Source: Peterkaempfera bronchialis (GTDB lineage Bacteria > Actinomycetota > Actinomycetes > Streptomycetales > Streptomycetaceae). Taken from it: a stretch of DNA of 64,000 nt. This document shows positions 8,714 to 17,994 of the stretch, piece by piece. Both the position numbers and the translations under genes were made by a program. The stretch covers positions 3,658,001 to 3,722,000 of the forward strand of contig NZ_CP031264.1 of the NCBI RefSeq assembly GCF_003258605.2. Reading direction: 5' to 3'. The notes below the pieces were generated by a model, which saw only the letters and a program-made list of their open reading frames with translations, was not told the DNA's origin and searched no databases. Position 1 is the first letter of the stretch; every line of letters starts with the position of its first letter.

Positions 8714-9283
8714 CTACCGCACTGCCTCCAGCACCTCGCCGCAGCCCAGCGAGTCGGCGATCTCGGTGAGGGCGTCGCCGGGGACGGCCCCCTCGCCGCT
8801 CATCGCCAGCAACTGCCTGGCCGACACCCCGTACTCGGTGAGCACCTCGATGTCGCCCAGCGGCCCGGCGGGTACGCCGTCGGCACCGACGGCCGGGCCG
8901 TCGTCGTCGTCATCGTCGTCATCGGAGGCGGAGCCGCCGGACGCGTCGTCGTCCAGCTCCGCCACCAGGTTGTCGAGGTCGTCGAGCTCGTCACCCGGGG
9001 TGCGGCCCACCAGTTCGTCGGTGAGCACGATCTCCCCGTAGGCGCTGCGGGCGGCTGCGGCACCGTCGGACACAAAGATCCGCGGGTCCTCCTCGCCGTC
9101 CACCCGGACGACGGCGAACCACGCGTCCTCCTGCTCGATGAAGACCAGCACCGTCTCCTCGTCGTCGGAAGCCTCGCGCGCCAGGTCGGCCAGGTCGGCG
9201 AGGGTTTCGACGTCGTCGAGCTCGGTCTCGCTCACGCTCCACCCATCCTCGGTGCGAGCGAGCACTGCAGCGAAGTACGCCAC
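8714..9283 (-). CDS. tRNA adenosine deaminase-associated protein
   Basis: 189 aa from GTG 9283 (MAYFAAVLARTEDGW), preceded by GGGAG; the longer frame upstream is non-homologous. It is a very acidic protein with a poly-Asp stretch (SASDDDDDDDDG, about 120-135). It has a conserved C-terminal segment, LGDIEVLTEYGVSARQLLAMSGEGAVPGDALTEIADSLG, which reads like a substrate- or partner-binding alpha-helical region. The protein is conserved next to tadA in actinobacteria and named for that position; its biochemical role is unknown. It is probably cotranscribed with tadA. Confidence 0.82.
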   Translation of the reverse strand: MAYFAAVLARTEDGWSVSETELDDVETLADLADLAREASDDEETVLVFIEQEDAWFAVVRVDGEEDPRIFVSDGAAAARSAYGEIVLTDELVGRTPGDELDDLDNLVAELDDDASGGSASDDDDDDDDGPAVGADGVPAGPLGDIEVLTEYGVSARQLLAMSGEGAVPGDALTEIADSLGCGEVLEAVR

Positions 9284-9487
9284 CAGGACACTCCCATGGT
9301 CTCGGCTGTCGGAGAGCCGGGGCGGGTGGACGGCCCAGCGAGAGCGCCCCCGCTCCAGGGGGAGTCCGCCTCGTGGACGCCCCAATCGGAATCGTGACAG
9401 AAACCCTGCCACTGCGGGGGGTGTTCCGCAGCGCGTCTTCGCTGGTCGTGTCGGAGCCTGCCGAGGGTTGGGGACGGCCGGCGGCGG

Positions 9488-9799
9488 TCAGAAGCGGAAG
9501 GTCCTCATGCGTACCGCCTCGCGCATCCGGCGCTCCTTTGTCCGGCGCGGATGCACCCGGGCACGCAGTTCCCGGGCCTCCGCCAGTTCGCGCAGGAAGG
9601 CCGCCCTGCGCCGCCGCCGCTCCGCCTCGGATTCCTTGCGGCGCCCGGCCGCCGGGCCCTCGGAGGGAGTCTCGGGGCCCTCCTCGCCGGGCGTGTCCGG
9701 GGGTGTCTCCACGGCCTCGGCCGCCGCCCTGGCCCGGGCTGCGGCGTCGCCGCGCTGCCGCCGGACGCGGTCCCGTTCGGACCGGCTCTGCTCAGCCAT
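9488..9799 (-). CDS. Highly charged coiled-coil-like protein, unknown function
   Basis: 103 aa from ATG 9799, with GGGGA about 8 nt upstream. It is Arg/Glu/Ala-rich with a Pro/Glu/Thr-rich middle (about 31-52). Two helical, strongly basic ends (SERDRVRRQRGDAAARARAAAEA and ESEAERRRRRAAFLRELAEARELRARV) suggest a nucleic-acid-binding or coiled-coil protein. No domain recognised. It is divergent from upp and upstream of the tadA pair on the same strand. Confidence 0.55.
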   Translation of the reverse strand: MAEQSRSERDRVRRQRGDAAARARAAAEAVETPPDTPGEEGPETPSEGPAAGRRKESEAERRRRRAAFLRELAEARELRARVHPRRTKERRMREAVRMRTFRF

Positions 9800-10012
9800 G
9801 CGATCCCCTGCGATCCGCGCGCATTGCCTGCCCGCTGTGCTGTTCGGGTGGCTCGGCGGGGGTGGCCCGGCCGTGGCTCCCCGGTCCGTTCATACGGTCA
9901 GGCTTTCCCCGTCCGGCGGTATTGATACCGCCGAAGGAGTGCCGGGGCGGGCAGGCCCGGCGAGGTCCACCTCGGAGTCGTACGGGTGTCCGGGCTCGGT
10001 TACTGTCTCATC

Positions 10013-10648
10013 ATGCGGATCCATGTCCTCGACCACCCGCTGGTCGCCCACAAGCTCTCGACGCTGCGTGACGAGCGCACCGACTCGCCCACCTTCCGCC
10101 GGCTCGCCGACGAGCTGGTCACCCTTCTCGCGTACGAGGCGACCCGGGACGTCCGCACCGACGAGGTGGAGATCACCACCCCGGTCGCGGTCACCATCGG
10201 CACCCGGCTCAGCTACCCCCGGCCGCTGGTGGTGCCGATCCTGCGGGCCGGCCTGGGGATGCTGGACGGCATGACCCGGCTGCTGCCGACCGCCGAGGTG
10301 GGGTTCCTGGGCATGATCCGCAATGAGGAGACCCTGGAGGCGTCCACCTACGCGACCCGGATGCCGGACGACCTCTCCGGCCGTCAGGTGTACGTACTGG
10401 ACCCGATGCTGGCCACCGGCGGCACCCTGGTCGCCGCGATCCGGATGCTGATCGAGCGCGGCGCCGACGATGTGACCGCGATCTGCCTGCTGGCCGCGCC
10501 GGAGGGCGTCGCGGTGATGGAGAAGGAGCTGGCCGGGCTGCCGGTGACGGTGGTGACCGCCTCCGTGGACGACCACCTCAATGAGCAGGGCTATATCGTG
10601 CCCGGTCTGGGCGACGCCGGTGACCGCCTCTACGGCACCGCGGGCTGA
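10013..10648 (+). CDS. upp: Uracil phosphoribosyltransferase
   Basis: 211 aa from ATG 10013 ([20 protein letters not shown]). The PRPP-binding loop [12 protein letters not shown] (about 128-139), the flexible loop [13 protein letters not shown] (about 75-87) and the C-terminal uracil-recognition motif [19 protein letters not shown] are all present. The enzyme converts uracil and PRPP to UMP in pyrimidine salvage. It is monocistronic; a strong hairpin separates it from the convergent LytR_C gene. Confidence 0.97.
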   Translation: MRIHVLDHPLVAHKLSTLRDERTDSPTFRRLADELVTLLAYEATRDVRTDEVEITTPVAVTIGTRLSYPRPLVVPILRAGLGMLDGMTRLLPTAEVGFLGMIRNEETLEASTYATRMPDDLSGRQVYVLDPMLATGGTLVAAIRMLIERGADDVTAICLLAAPEGVAVMEKELAGLPVTVVTASVDDHLNEQGYIVPGLGDAGDRLYGTAG

Positions 10649-10673
10649 CCCCGGCGCCGACCTTGCTTCGCTG

Positions 10674-10709
10674 ATCGGCCGGCGCCCCGGGACGGGGGCG
10701 CCGGCCGAT
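10674..10709. terminator. Bidirectional terminator between upp and the LytR_C gene
   Basis: A perfect 15-bp stem, ATCGGCCGGCGCCCC / GGGGCGCCGGCCGAT, with a 6-nt loop, lies between two convergent stop codons. Confidence 0.85.
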
Positions 10710-10741
10710 GCCGTGCGGGGGGAGGGGGAGCGGGCTGCCGG

Positions 10742-11392
10742 TCAGCAGCGGCCTGACGGCTTCGGCGCCGGCTTGGTCGCCGCGACCAGGGCCTGCTCGG
10801 CCTGGGCGGGGGTGCGCAGCGCGGTGAAGCCATTGCCGATGACGAGGTCCACCGAGGCGTCCTTGCGGGCGTCCGGTGCGGACTTGGCGCCCGCGATATG
10901 GGTGCCCAGCAGCAGCATCGCCGCATTGCCGGACGGGCCGCCGATCAGCCGGGCGGACTCCTTGACCTTCTTGTCCAGCGCGGCCGAGGCGTTCCCCACC
11001 TTGCCGATCTTGAAGCCGCGTTTCTTCAACTCCTCGGCCGTGCGGCCGGCCAGACCGGACTTCACGGTGGCGTTGTAGACGTTCACCGTGACCTGCTGCG
11101 GCTTGGGTACGGCGCTCGGCACCGGTGTCGCGCTGTCGGCGGCCGGCCGCGCCGATCCGGAGGCGGAGGCTGAGGGGGCGGCGCAGGCCCCTGCGGCGAG
11201 CTGCTTGCCCTTGCCGCCGAAGATGTCGGTGAGCTGTACCGTGCCCCAGCTGATCACGCCCAGCGCCAGCACCGTCGACACCAGGGCGACGATCCGCCGG
11301 CGGCGCTTGTTGGGCGGTACCAGTCGGGGATAGCTGTTACCGGTGACCCGGTACTGCTTCCCCTTCATGCCGGGGGGAGTCAACATGCTCAC
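10742..11392 (-). CDS. LytR C-terminal-domain membrane protein
   Basis: 216 aa, GTG start at 11392 (an ATG two codons later is an alternative). A short cytoplasmic basic N-terminus (PPNKRRRR) precedes one transmembrane helix (IVALVSTVLALGVISWGTVQL, about 34-54) and a Ser/Ala/Pro-rich linker. An extracytoplasmic LytR_C domain follows (about 97-200: VTVNVYNATVKSGLAGRTAEELKKRGFKIGKV). LytR_C domains occur at the C-terminus of LCP wall-polymer ligases; here the domain stands alone without the LCP catalytic part. A wall-associated regulatory role is inferred. Confidence 0.85.
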   Translation of the reverse strand: MSMLTPPGMKGKQYRVTGNSYPRLVPPNKRRRRIVALVSTVLALGVISWGTVQLTDIFGGKGKQLAAGACAAPSASASGSARPAADSATPVPSAVPKPQQVTVNVYNATVKSGLAGRTAEELKKRGFKIGKVGNASAALDKKVKESARLIGGPSGNAAMLLLGTHIAGAKSAPDARKDASVDLVIGNGFTALRTPAQAEQALVAATKPAPKPSGRC

Positions 11393-11568
11393 CGTGTGTC
11401 GCCCCCTCGCGCCGGGACAGGCAGGTTGATACGGCCGCGGGCATCGCAGAAGCCGTGGTCATCAGCGTAATGCGGACCGTGCGCGAGCGTACTAAATGAT
11501 CATCATCTGGAGTACGGGGGTACCCGAAAGGATGTACAAAGCGAGACCGGATGCACGTGGGCCCCGGG

Positions 11569-11865
11569 TCACTCCAGTTCGAGGACGCGCGCGTGCAGCA
11601 CCTGACGCTGTTGCAGCGCGGCGCGTACGGCGCGGTGCAGCCCGTCCTCCAGGTAGAGGTCGCCGCGCCACTTCACCACATGCGCGAAGAGGTCACCGTA
11701 GAAGGTGGAGTCCTCGGCGAGCAGGGTCTCCAGGTCGAGCTGGCCCTTGGTGGTCACCAACTGGTCCAGCCGCACCGGGCGTGGGGCGACGTCCGCCCAC
11801 TGGCGGGTGCTGTTCCGGCCGTGATCCGGGTACGGCCGCCCGTTGCCGATGCGCTTGAAGATCAC
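11569..11865 (-). CDS. Conserved actinobacterial protein annotated as VapB-family antitoxin-like
   Basis: 98 aa from ATG 11865 (MIFKRIGNGRPYPDHGR). This protein is almost invariant across streptomycetes, with DVAPRPVRLDQLVTTKGQLDL, LLAEDSTFYGDLFAHVVKW and DLYLEDGLHRAVRAALQQRQ. Databases often label it VapB-type antitoxin, but no toxin gene is adjacent and its strong conservation beside upp/LytR_C suggests a housekeeping role. The DLYLEDGLHRAVRAAL segment resembles ParB-type nuclease-fold sequences. The label should be treated as provisional. Confidence 0.7.
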   Translation of the reverse strand: MIFKRIGNGRPYPDHGRNSTRQWADVAPRPVRLDQLVTTKGQLDLETLLAEDSTFYGDLFAHVVKWRGDLYLEDGLHRAVRAALQQRQVLHARVLELE

Positions 11866-12064
11866 ACGGAAAGCCTACCGTCCCTTCGGGCGACGGCGCA
11901 GCAAGGAGGCCCAGCTCGGCCCTTTTACCGCCCTCACCTGGGCGGATTCCCCCGGTTGCCCGGAGTGGTGCGGGCCGACCCGGCTTCACCGGGCGTCCGG
12001 TGCGGGCCGTTTGGGCCGGGATTGCCCCTGCCTGCCGTGCCACCCCGGACCGTCGTGGGCGGCG

Positions 12065-13231
12065 TCAGCCGCGCAGCGCGGCGCCGATCCGGTCCAGCGA
12101 GGAGAGCCGCATCAGGCCGTAGTGGTAGAACTCGACCTCCGGCACACCGAGTCCGCGCAGGGTCTCCACCTTGGCCGCCAGATTGGCCGCGCCGTCGCAG
12201 TCCTCGGCCATCGGGCGGAGGATCACGGCCATCTGGTGCGGTCGCACCCCGTGCAGGGCGAAGGCGGCGACCTTCTCGCGCACCGCCTCGGGGGTGGTCG
12301 CGTAGCCCAGCGTCTCGATCTGCGGGACCGCCGTGGCGAGGGCCGGCAGGTCGATGCCGGAGAGCCAGCCGGTGCCGGGGCCGCCGCCGTCCATGAAGCT
12401 GAGCCGCATGCCCAGGCCGTCCGCGACCTCGGCCGCCTCGGCGGCCAGCGAGGTGACGGTGGCGGCCGAGGCGTCCACGTACGCGGCCACGGCCCCGTCG
12501 GCCAGGTGGTCCAGGCCGCCCGGCTCGGCGGCGGCGCGCTCGTCCGCGAGGCGGCGGCGCACCTCGTCCCGTACCGCCGTGCGGGCCTCGTCGGCGGGCA
12601 CGCCCGCCGCGCGGGCGGCGGCGCGGCAGTGGTCGCAGAAGCAGAGCCCGAGCAGGGCCTCGGCGACGGGGCCAAGCTGCTCGAAGTAGCGCTCGTGGTG
12701 GTAGCCGTGCCGCAGCCCGTGGAAGTGCAGCGACTCCGCGCGGACGGCGTCCACGCCGTACCGGCCGAGTTCGCCGACCAGGGTGCGGACATAGGCGCGG
12801 ACCTCGGGGTGGGCGGGGCAGAGCTCGGTGAGGTGGCGGTCGCCGAAGGCGTTGGCGGGGGCGCAGTCGGGGTGCTGGAAGCCGAGCCGGTCGTTGTGCA
12901 GGAAGACGGTCCAGGCGTGCAGGCGCAGACCGCGCCGCCGGGCCTCCTCGGCGGCCTCCGCGAAGGGGTCACGGTCGCCGATCGCGGTGGACGGGGCGGG
13001 GGCCAGCCGGCGGTCGCGCCAGGCGGCGGGGTCGGGGCGGAAGTAGGCCGCGCCGGGCTCCAGATAGCGGACCACCCGGCGGGGATTGTGCGGGAAGACG
13101 TCCCGGGCCGCGTGGTAGACGGAGGCAAGGGTGACCCCGTCCACGCCGGCCCGGTCGGCCAGGGTGCCGAAGAAGCGGTCCGGGCCCTCGTCGAGCAGGT
13201 CGGTGGCGAAGGCGAGGACGGACGACTGCAC
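12065..13231 (-). CDS. Predicted TIM-barrel (glycoside hydrolase-like) cytoplasmic protein
   Basis: About 388 aa from GTG 13231 (VQSSVLAFATDLLDEG), with GGAG about 9 nt upstream; an in-frame start at 13273 would add an Arg/Pro tail. Recurrent barrel-like elements are visible: DGVTLASVYHAARDVFPHN, RRRGLRLHAWTVFLHNDRLG, YGVDAVRAESLHFHGLRHGYHHERY, a double Cys-His motif (CFCDHC) and MRLSFMDGGGPGTGWLSGID. This suggests a hydrolase related to Glyco_hydro-like-10 proteins, but I cannot name a substrate. No signal peptide. Its upstream region is the G-rich nonamer array shared with the dnaN paralogue. Confidence 0.6.
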   Translation of the reverse strand: MQSSVLAFATDLLDEGPDRFFGTLADRAGVDGVTLASVYHAARDVFPHNPRRVVRYLEPGAAYFRPDPAAWRDRRLAPAPSTAIGDRDPFAEAAEEARRRGLRLHAWTVFLHNDRLGFQHPDCAPANAFGDRHLTELCPAHPEVRAYVRTLVGELGRYGVDAVRAESLHFHGLRHGYHHERYFEQLGPVAEALLGLCFCDHCRAAARAAGVPADEARTAVRDEVRRRLADERAAAEPGGLDHLADGAVAAYVDASAATVTSLAAEAAEVADGLGMRLSFMDGGGPGTGWLSGIDLPALATAVPQIETLGYATTPEAVREKVAAFALHGVRPHQMAVILRPMAEDCDGAANLAAKVETLRGLGVPEVEFYHYGLMRLSSLDRIGAALRG

Positions 13232-13278
13232 GGTGCGGCTCCGGCGGGGGCGGTGGGGCAGTGGCGGCTCCACGCTAG

Positions 13279-13659
<381 letters not shown>

Positions 13660-13704
13660 TAGCGTCCCCCCTTGAGGGACGGCCGATGGCGGGGAGGCAC
13701 TGCG

Positions 13705-14832
13705 ATGAGGTTCCGGATTGGGCGCGGGGCGTTTGCGGAGGCGGTGGCCTGGGCCGCCCGCGCCCTGCCTGCCAGGTCGCCGCTGCCGGTGCTGAACGGG
13801 CTGCTGCTGGAGGCGGCGGACGGCCGGCTGACCGTCTCCGGGTACGACCATGAGGTCTCCGCCCGGGTCGCGGCCGAGGCCGACACCGCCGGGGCCGGAC
13901 GGGTGCTGGTGGCGGGGCGCAGGCTGCTGGACGTCTGCCGGGTGCTGCCGGAGGGGCCGGTGGAGTGCGTACGGGAGGCGGCGCGGCTGGCGGTCGCCTG
14001 CGGCGGCACCCGCTTCGGCCTGGCGGCGCTGCCGCTGGACGACTACCCGGCGCTGCCGCCCATGCCGGAGTACTGCGGGGAGCTGGACGGGGCCGAGTTC
14101 GCCGCCGCCGTGGCCCAGGTCGCGGTGGCCGCCGGACGCGACGACACCCTGCCGGTCCTCACCGGGGTCCGGCTGGCCCTCGACGGCGACACCCTGACGC
14201 TGGCCGCCACCAACCGCTACCACTTCGCGGTCCGCACCCTGCGGTGGCGTCCGCAGACCTCGCCGGGCGCCGCCGAGGCGGTGGTCTCCGCACGGCGGCT
14301 GCTGGACGCCGCACGCGCCCTGGCCGACGCCGGGACGGTACGGGTGGCGCTGGGCGGCGGCGCGCTGGGCTTCGAGGGCGGCGGCGCGTCCACCACGATG
14401 CGGCTGCTCGACGGCGTGCTGCCTCGGCACGCCAAGCTCTTCACCCTGGACCAGCCGGCCGTCGCGGTGGCCGAGCGGCGCCCGCTGATCGAGGCGGTGA
14501 AGCGGATGGCGGTGGTGACCGACCGGCACAGCCCGGTGCGGCTGGCCTTCACCGCCGACTCGGTGCTGCTGGAGGCCGGTGCCGGGGATGACGACATCGC
14601 CTCCCAGCGGCTGCCCGCCGCCCTGGACGGCGCCCTGGGCGGCGCGGGCATGGCGGTCTCCTTCAACCCCGCCTACCTGGCAGACGCCCTCGGTGCGCTG
14701 GACGCCCCCTTTGTCCAGTTCTCCCTGCTCGGGCCGGGGCAGCGGGCCCTGCTGGCCGGTCGGCGGGCGCAGGACGGCCCGGCGGACCCGGCCCACCGGC
14801 ACCTGCTGATGTCCCTCAAGACCTCCGGCTGA
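13705..14832 (+). CDS. DNA polymerase III beta (sliding clamp) paralogue
   Basis: 375 aa from ATG 13705, with GGGGAGG 9 nt upstream. All three clamp domains can be followed. Domain 1: MRFRIGRGAFAEAVAWAARA, RSPLPVLNGLLLEAADGRLTVSGYDHEVSARV. Domain 2: RDDTLPVLTGVRLALDGDTLTLAATNRYHFAVR. Domain 3: RRPLIEAVKRMAVVTDRHSPVRLAF, FNPAYLADALGAL. The ending, RHLLMSLKTSG, corresponds to the usual LMPxR C-terminus but lacks the canonical form. Housekeeping dnaN normally sits beside dnaA, which is absent, so this looks like a second, accessory clamp of the kind found in streptomycetes. Partner polymerase unknown. Confidence 0.85.
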   Translation: MRFRIGRGAFAEAVAWAARALPARSPLPVLNGLLLEAADGRLTVSGYDHEVSARVAAEADTAGAGRVLVAGRRLLDVCRVLPEGPVECVREAARLAVACGGTRFGLAALPLDDYPALPPMPEYCGELDGAEFAAAVAQVAVAAGRDDTLPVLTGVRLALDGDTLTLAATNRYHFAVRTLRWRPQTSPGAAEAVVSARRLLDAARALADAGTVRVALGGGALGFEGGGASTTMRLLDGVLPRHAKLFTLDQPAVAVAERRPLIEAVKRMAVVTDRHSPVRLAFTADSVLLEAGAGDDDIASQRLPAALDGALGGAGMAVSFNPAYLADALGALDAPFVQFSLLGPGQRALLAGRRAQDGPADPAHRHLLMSLKTSG

Positions 14833-14868
14833 GCCCCGGTGCGGCGTACCCGCCGGTCCGTCCCGCCG

Positions 14869-15618
14869 TCAGAGCAACCCCAGGTCGTCGAGCTCCTTGT
14901 GCAGGTCGGCCCGGGGGTGGCCGACCGCAGGCCGGTCGGCGCGTACGGGGAGCGGGTCGGCCACGGCCGCCGTACGCGCCGGCGCCGTAGCCACCGCCGC
15001 CGCCGCCCGGGGGGTCCGCGACCGGTCGCGGAAGACCCACGCGCCGACCAGTCCGCCGACCAGCCCGCCCAGATGCCCCAGCCAGCTCACCCCGGGGGTG
15101 CCCGGCACCGCCACCACCAGCAGATAGGCGAAGGAGGCCGCCATGACCACGCCGATCAGCGTGTCGATCAGATGCCGGTCGAAGACCCCGCGCAGCACCA
15201 CATAGCCGAAGTAGCCGAAGATCAGCCCGCTGGCCCCGACCGTCACCACATCGCCGCGCTCGAAGATCCAGACGGCGGCCCCGCTGGTCAGCGCCACCAG
15301 CAGGGTCAGCCCGAGGAACCGCTTCACCCCTCGGTAGGCGGCCAGGAAGCCGAAGATGAACAGGGGGCCCGAGTTGCCCTCCAGATGCGCCCAGTTCACA
15401 TGGAGAAAGGGCGCGGTGAAGAGGTCGCCGAGCCGCGCCGGGTTCTGCGCGACGATGCCGAAGTCCGCGTCCAGCCGGTAGCCGTCCAGCCAGTTGACCA
15501 GCTGCACCGCCCACACCACCGCGAGGAAGGCGAACATCACAAAGAACGCCCGCCTCGCCTCGGCGACCATCACCTCGGCGCTGCCGCCGCCTCTCGGTGA
15601 GCTGTCCATCCCCTGCAT
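14869..15618 (-). CDS. Rhomboid-family intramembrane serine protease
   Basis: 249 aa (ATG 15618; an ATG three codons later is equally possible). Six hydrophobic helices are visible. The catalytic GxSG motif is VGASGLIFGYFGYVV (about 119-133), and the second catalytic residue, His, lies in SWLGHLGGLVGGLVGAW (about 181-197). HVNWAHLEGNSGPLFIFG supplies the usual His/Asn oxyanion region. The cytoplasmic C-tail is Ala/Arg-rich. Rhomboids cleave transmembrane substrates; the target is unknown. It is convergent with the dnaN paralogue. Confidence 0.9.
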   Translation of the reverse strand: MQGMDSSPRGGGSAEVMVAEARRAFFVMFAFLAVVWAVQLVNWLDGYRLDADFGIVAQNPARLGDLFTAPFLHVNWAHLEGNSGPLFIFGFLAAYRGVKRFLGLTLLVALTSGAAVWIFERGDVVTVGASGLIFGYFGYVVLRGVFDRHLIDTLIGVVMAASFAYLLVVAVPGTPGVSWLGHLGGLVGGLVGAWVFRDRSRTPRAAAAVATAPARTAAVADPLPVRADRPAVGHPRADLHKELDDLGLL

Positions 15619-15744
15619 CTCTCCCCCTTGCCTTCCCTGCCGTGCTTTGAAGCGTAAGGGCGGCGGGCGTCGGAGGTCGACGGGCCCGCTCCTGTCGCGA
15701 TCACCAGGAGGGGTCTGGCTTCATGGAGACGAGGAGGTGGTCGG

Positions 15745-17853
15745 GTGGCCGCATCGGGCCGGCTGAGCACCGGTATCCCGCGCCGGGCCGTGCTCTGGGT
15801 GACCGGCGCACTGGCACTGCCGACGGTGGGCGGCTCGGTGGCGCACCCGCCCGGCGGCGGCCCGGCGCCGCTGCCGTCGGGACCCGGCGCGACCCCCTTC
15901 GCCCACCGCCCCGCCGGCGCCGCCACCACCCTCCAGATCGTCGCCCACCCCGACGACGACCTGTACTTCATGAACCCCGACATCCAGCAGTCGATCGCCG
16001 ACGGCGCCCAGGTGGTCACCGTGTACGTCACCGCAGGCGACGCCTCCGGTGCCAACCGGGTCCCCGGCCGCCCCCGGCCCCGCCGCGACCAGCACGCCTA
16101 CTCCGCCGCCCGGCACCAGGGGCTCCGCCAGGCCTATGCGCTGATGGCCGGTGCCCGGCTCTTCGCCCCCTGGCAGCGCTCGGTGCTGACCCTGCCGGAC
16201 GGCCACCGCGCCGAGGTGGACCAGCTCGCCGACCAGCCCGGAGTGACCCTGGTCTTCCTCAACCTCGCCATGTACTCCGACCCCATGACCCCGCACAGCA
16301 TCACCCTGCGGGACCTCTGGCACCGCCCCGGCACCGTCGTACGGACCAGGGTCGCCACCGGGTCGCCGGTCACCACCCCGCAGACGTACACCCGGGACGA
16401 GCTGATCGGGACCCTGGTACTGGTCCTCGACCACTACCGGCCGGCCCTGGTGCGCACCATGGACCCCGACCCCGACGAGCAGGTCCACGACGCCACCCAC
16501 GCCCGCGCCGCCGACCAGCCCGGCTACTCCGACCACGCCGACCACACCGCGGCCGGCCTCTTCACCTGGGCCGCACTGGCCCGCTGGGGCGCCGACGGCG
16601 GCCTGGCCACCGGCTACCGGGGCTACTACAACCACCGGTGGCCGTCCGGGCTCTCCCCGCAGGCGCGGGCCGCCAAGCGGACCTGGCTCGACGCCTACGG
16701 CGGCGACCCCGGCTGGACCTGCGGCGATCCCTCGGGGTGCGGCGACTACGAGGTGGGGCACGGCGGCTCCGACGTCAACCGCTGGCCGTGGTCCACCACC
16801 TACCGCTGGGCCGGGCCCCAGCCCTGGGCCGCCTTCGACACCGACGGCCGCCTCACCGTCTTCGCCGTGCGCGGCTGCCGCCTGGTGATGTGGCGGGAGG
16901 AGGCGCCCGGCAGCGGGCGCTTCCCGCCCCCCGCCGACCTGGGCGGCGCCCCGCTGGCCCCGTCGGTCGGCGCCGTGCTCCAGCCGGACGGCTGCTGGCT
17001 GGTCTTCGCCGAGCGCTTCTCCGGGCTCGACGCCGACAACGACGGCGACACCCGGGAGACCGTGCTGCTGGAGCAGCGGGCGCCGGACGGCCCGTTCCAC
17101 GCCTGGCGCGGCCTGGGCAACCCCCGGCCGCAGCCGGTGCGGGGCCGCCGCACCGGCCCGCCCACGGCGGTACGCACCCCGGACGGCCGGGTGCACCTGC
17201 TGGTCCGCAACGCCGACAAGGGCCTCTCCACCCGGGTGCGGTCCCCGGGCGGCAGCTGGGGCGGCTGGACCGAACTCGGCGGTGCCGAGGTGCAGGAGGG
17301 GTTGGCCGCCGTGGTCGACCCCGGCGGGCTGCTCCAGCTCTTCGCGGCGGGCCGCGACGGGGTGCACCACTGGGCCCAGCAGTCGCCCGGCGGCCCGGTA
17401 CGGGCATCCGGCCCCACCGGGCTGCCCGCCCCCGGCACCCCGCCCGCCGCCGCGCTCGCGCCCGACGGCACGGTCCGGGTCGCCTACCGGCTGCCGCTCA
17501 CCGCCGAATTCGCCGTCTACGCCTGGGACGGCGGCCCCGCCCGGCGCGAGGACCCCGGCCTCAGCCCCGGCGGCCATGGCCCGGTCGCCCTGGTCCCGGC
17601 CGCCGACGGACTGCTGCTCGCCGCCCGGAACCGCGGCGGCGGTCTCGGCGCGGCGCTGCTGCGGCCCGGCACCGAGACCGCCGCCCGCTGGCAGTCGCTC
17701 GGCGGCGTCCTGGCCTCGCACCCGGCGGCGGCCACCGACCCGTGGGGGCGCTCCGTACTGGTCTGCTTCGGCCTTGACGGGCGGCTGCGTATCTCCCGCG
17801 CCGCCGGCCCCCGAGCCGACCGCTTCGGCCGGTGGGAGCCGGTCGAGCGGTGA
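15745..17853 (+). CDS. Secreted PIG-L/LmbE-family deacetylase with C-terminal beta-propeller-like domain
   Basis: 702 aa from GTG 15745, preceded by GAGGAGG. The N-terminus (RRAVLWVTGALALPTVGG) looks like a Tat or Sec signal. The PIG-L domain (about 50-310) has the zinc-site motif VAHPDDDLYF, YVTAGDASG, RHQGLRQAYALM and the distal DHADHTAAG histidine motif. Residues about 345-702 contain repeating blocks with Trp and Gly (GGSWGGWTELGG, GPVALVPAADG, ARWQSLGGVLASHPAA) that resemble sialidase/tectonin-type propellers. It probably deacetylates an N-acetylated sugar outside the cell; the substrate is unknown. Confidence 0.82.
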   Translation: MAASGRLSTGIPRRAVLWVTGALALPTVGGSVAHPPGGGPAPLPSGPGATPFAHRPAGAATTLQIVAHPDDDLYFMNPDIQQSIADGAQVVTVYVTAGDASGANRVPGRPRPRRDQHAYSAARHQGLRQAYALMAGARLFAPWQRSVLTLPDGHRAEVDQLADQPGVTLVFLNLAMYSDPMTPHSITLRDLWHRPGTVVRTRVATGSPVTTPQTYTRDELIGTLVLVLDHYRPALVRTMDPDPDEQVHDATHARAADQPGYSDHADHTAAGLFTWAALARWGADGGLATGYRGYYNHRWPSGLSPQARAAKRTWLDAYGGDPGWTCGDPSGCGDYEVGHGGSDVNRWPWSTTYRWAGPQPWAAFDTDGRLTVFAVRGCRLVMWREEAPGSGRFPPPADLGGAPLAPSVGAVLQPDGCWLVFAERFSGLDADNDGDTRETVLLEQRAPDGPFHAWRGLGNPRPQPVRGRRTGPPTAVRTPDGRVHLLVRNADKGLSTRVRSPGGSWGGWTELGGAEVQEGLAAVVDPGGLLQLFAAGRDGVHHWAQQSPGGPVRASGPTGLPAPGTPPAAALAPDGTVRVAYRLPLTAEFAVYAWDGGPARREDPGLSPGGHGPVALVPAADGLLLAARNRGGGLGAALLRPGTETAARWQSLGGVLASHPAAATDPWGRSVLVCFGLDGRLRISRAAGPRADRFGRWEPVER

Positions 17854-17907
17854 CCCCCAGGCGGCGCGGGCACGGCCGACCGCTGCCTTCCGGAAGGTGT
17901 CGCCGCG

Positions 17908-17962
17908 CACCGGTCGCACCGGTCGCGCCGGTCGCGCCGGTCGCACCGGTCGCACCGGTCGC
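17908..17962. repeat. Short nonamer repeat (ACCGGTCGC/GCCGGTCGC) before the phosphatase gene
   Basis: Six consecutive units of (A/G)CCGGTCGC with one alternating base lie 33-87 bp upstream of the start at 17995. The unit contains the palindrome ACCGGT, so the array is a set of phased inverted repeats. No regulator is assignable. Confidence 0.8.
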
Positions 17963-17994
17963 CTCCGGAATCCAGGCAGTGTAGACATGGGGGT

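Noticed and set aside
11569-11865. VapBC toxin-antitoxin module
   Set aside because: No PIN-domain toxin lies next to the VapB-like gene. The protein is a conserved core gene.
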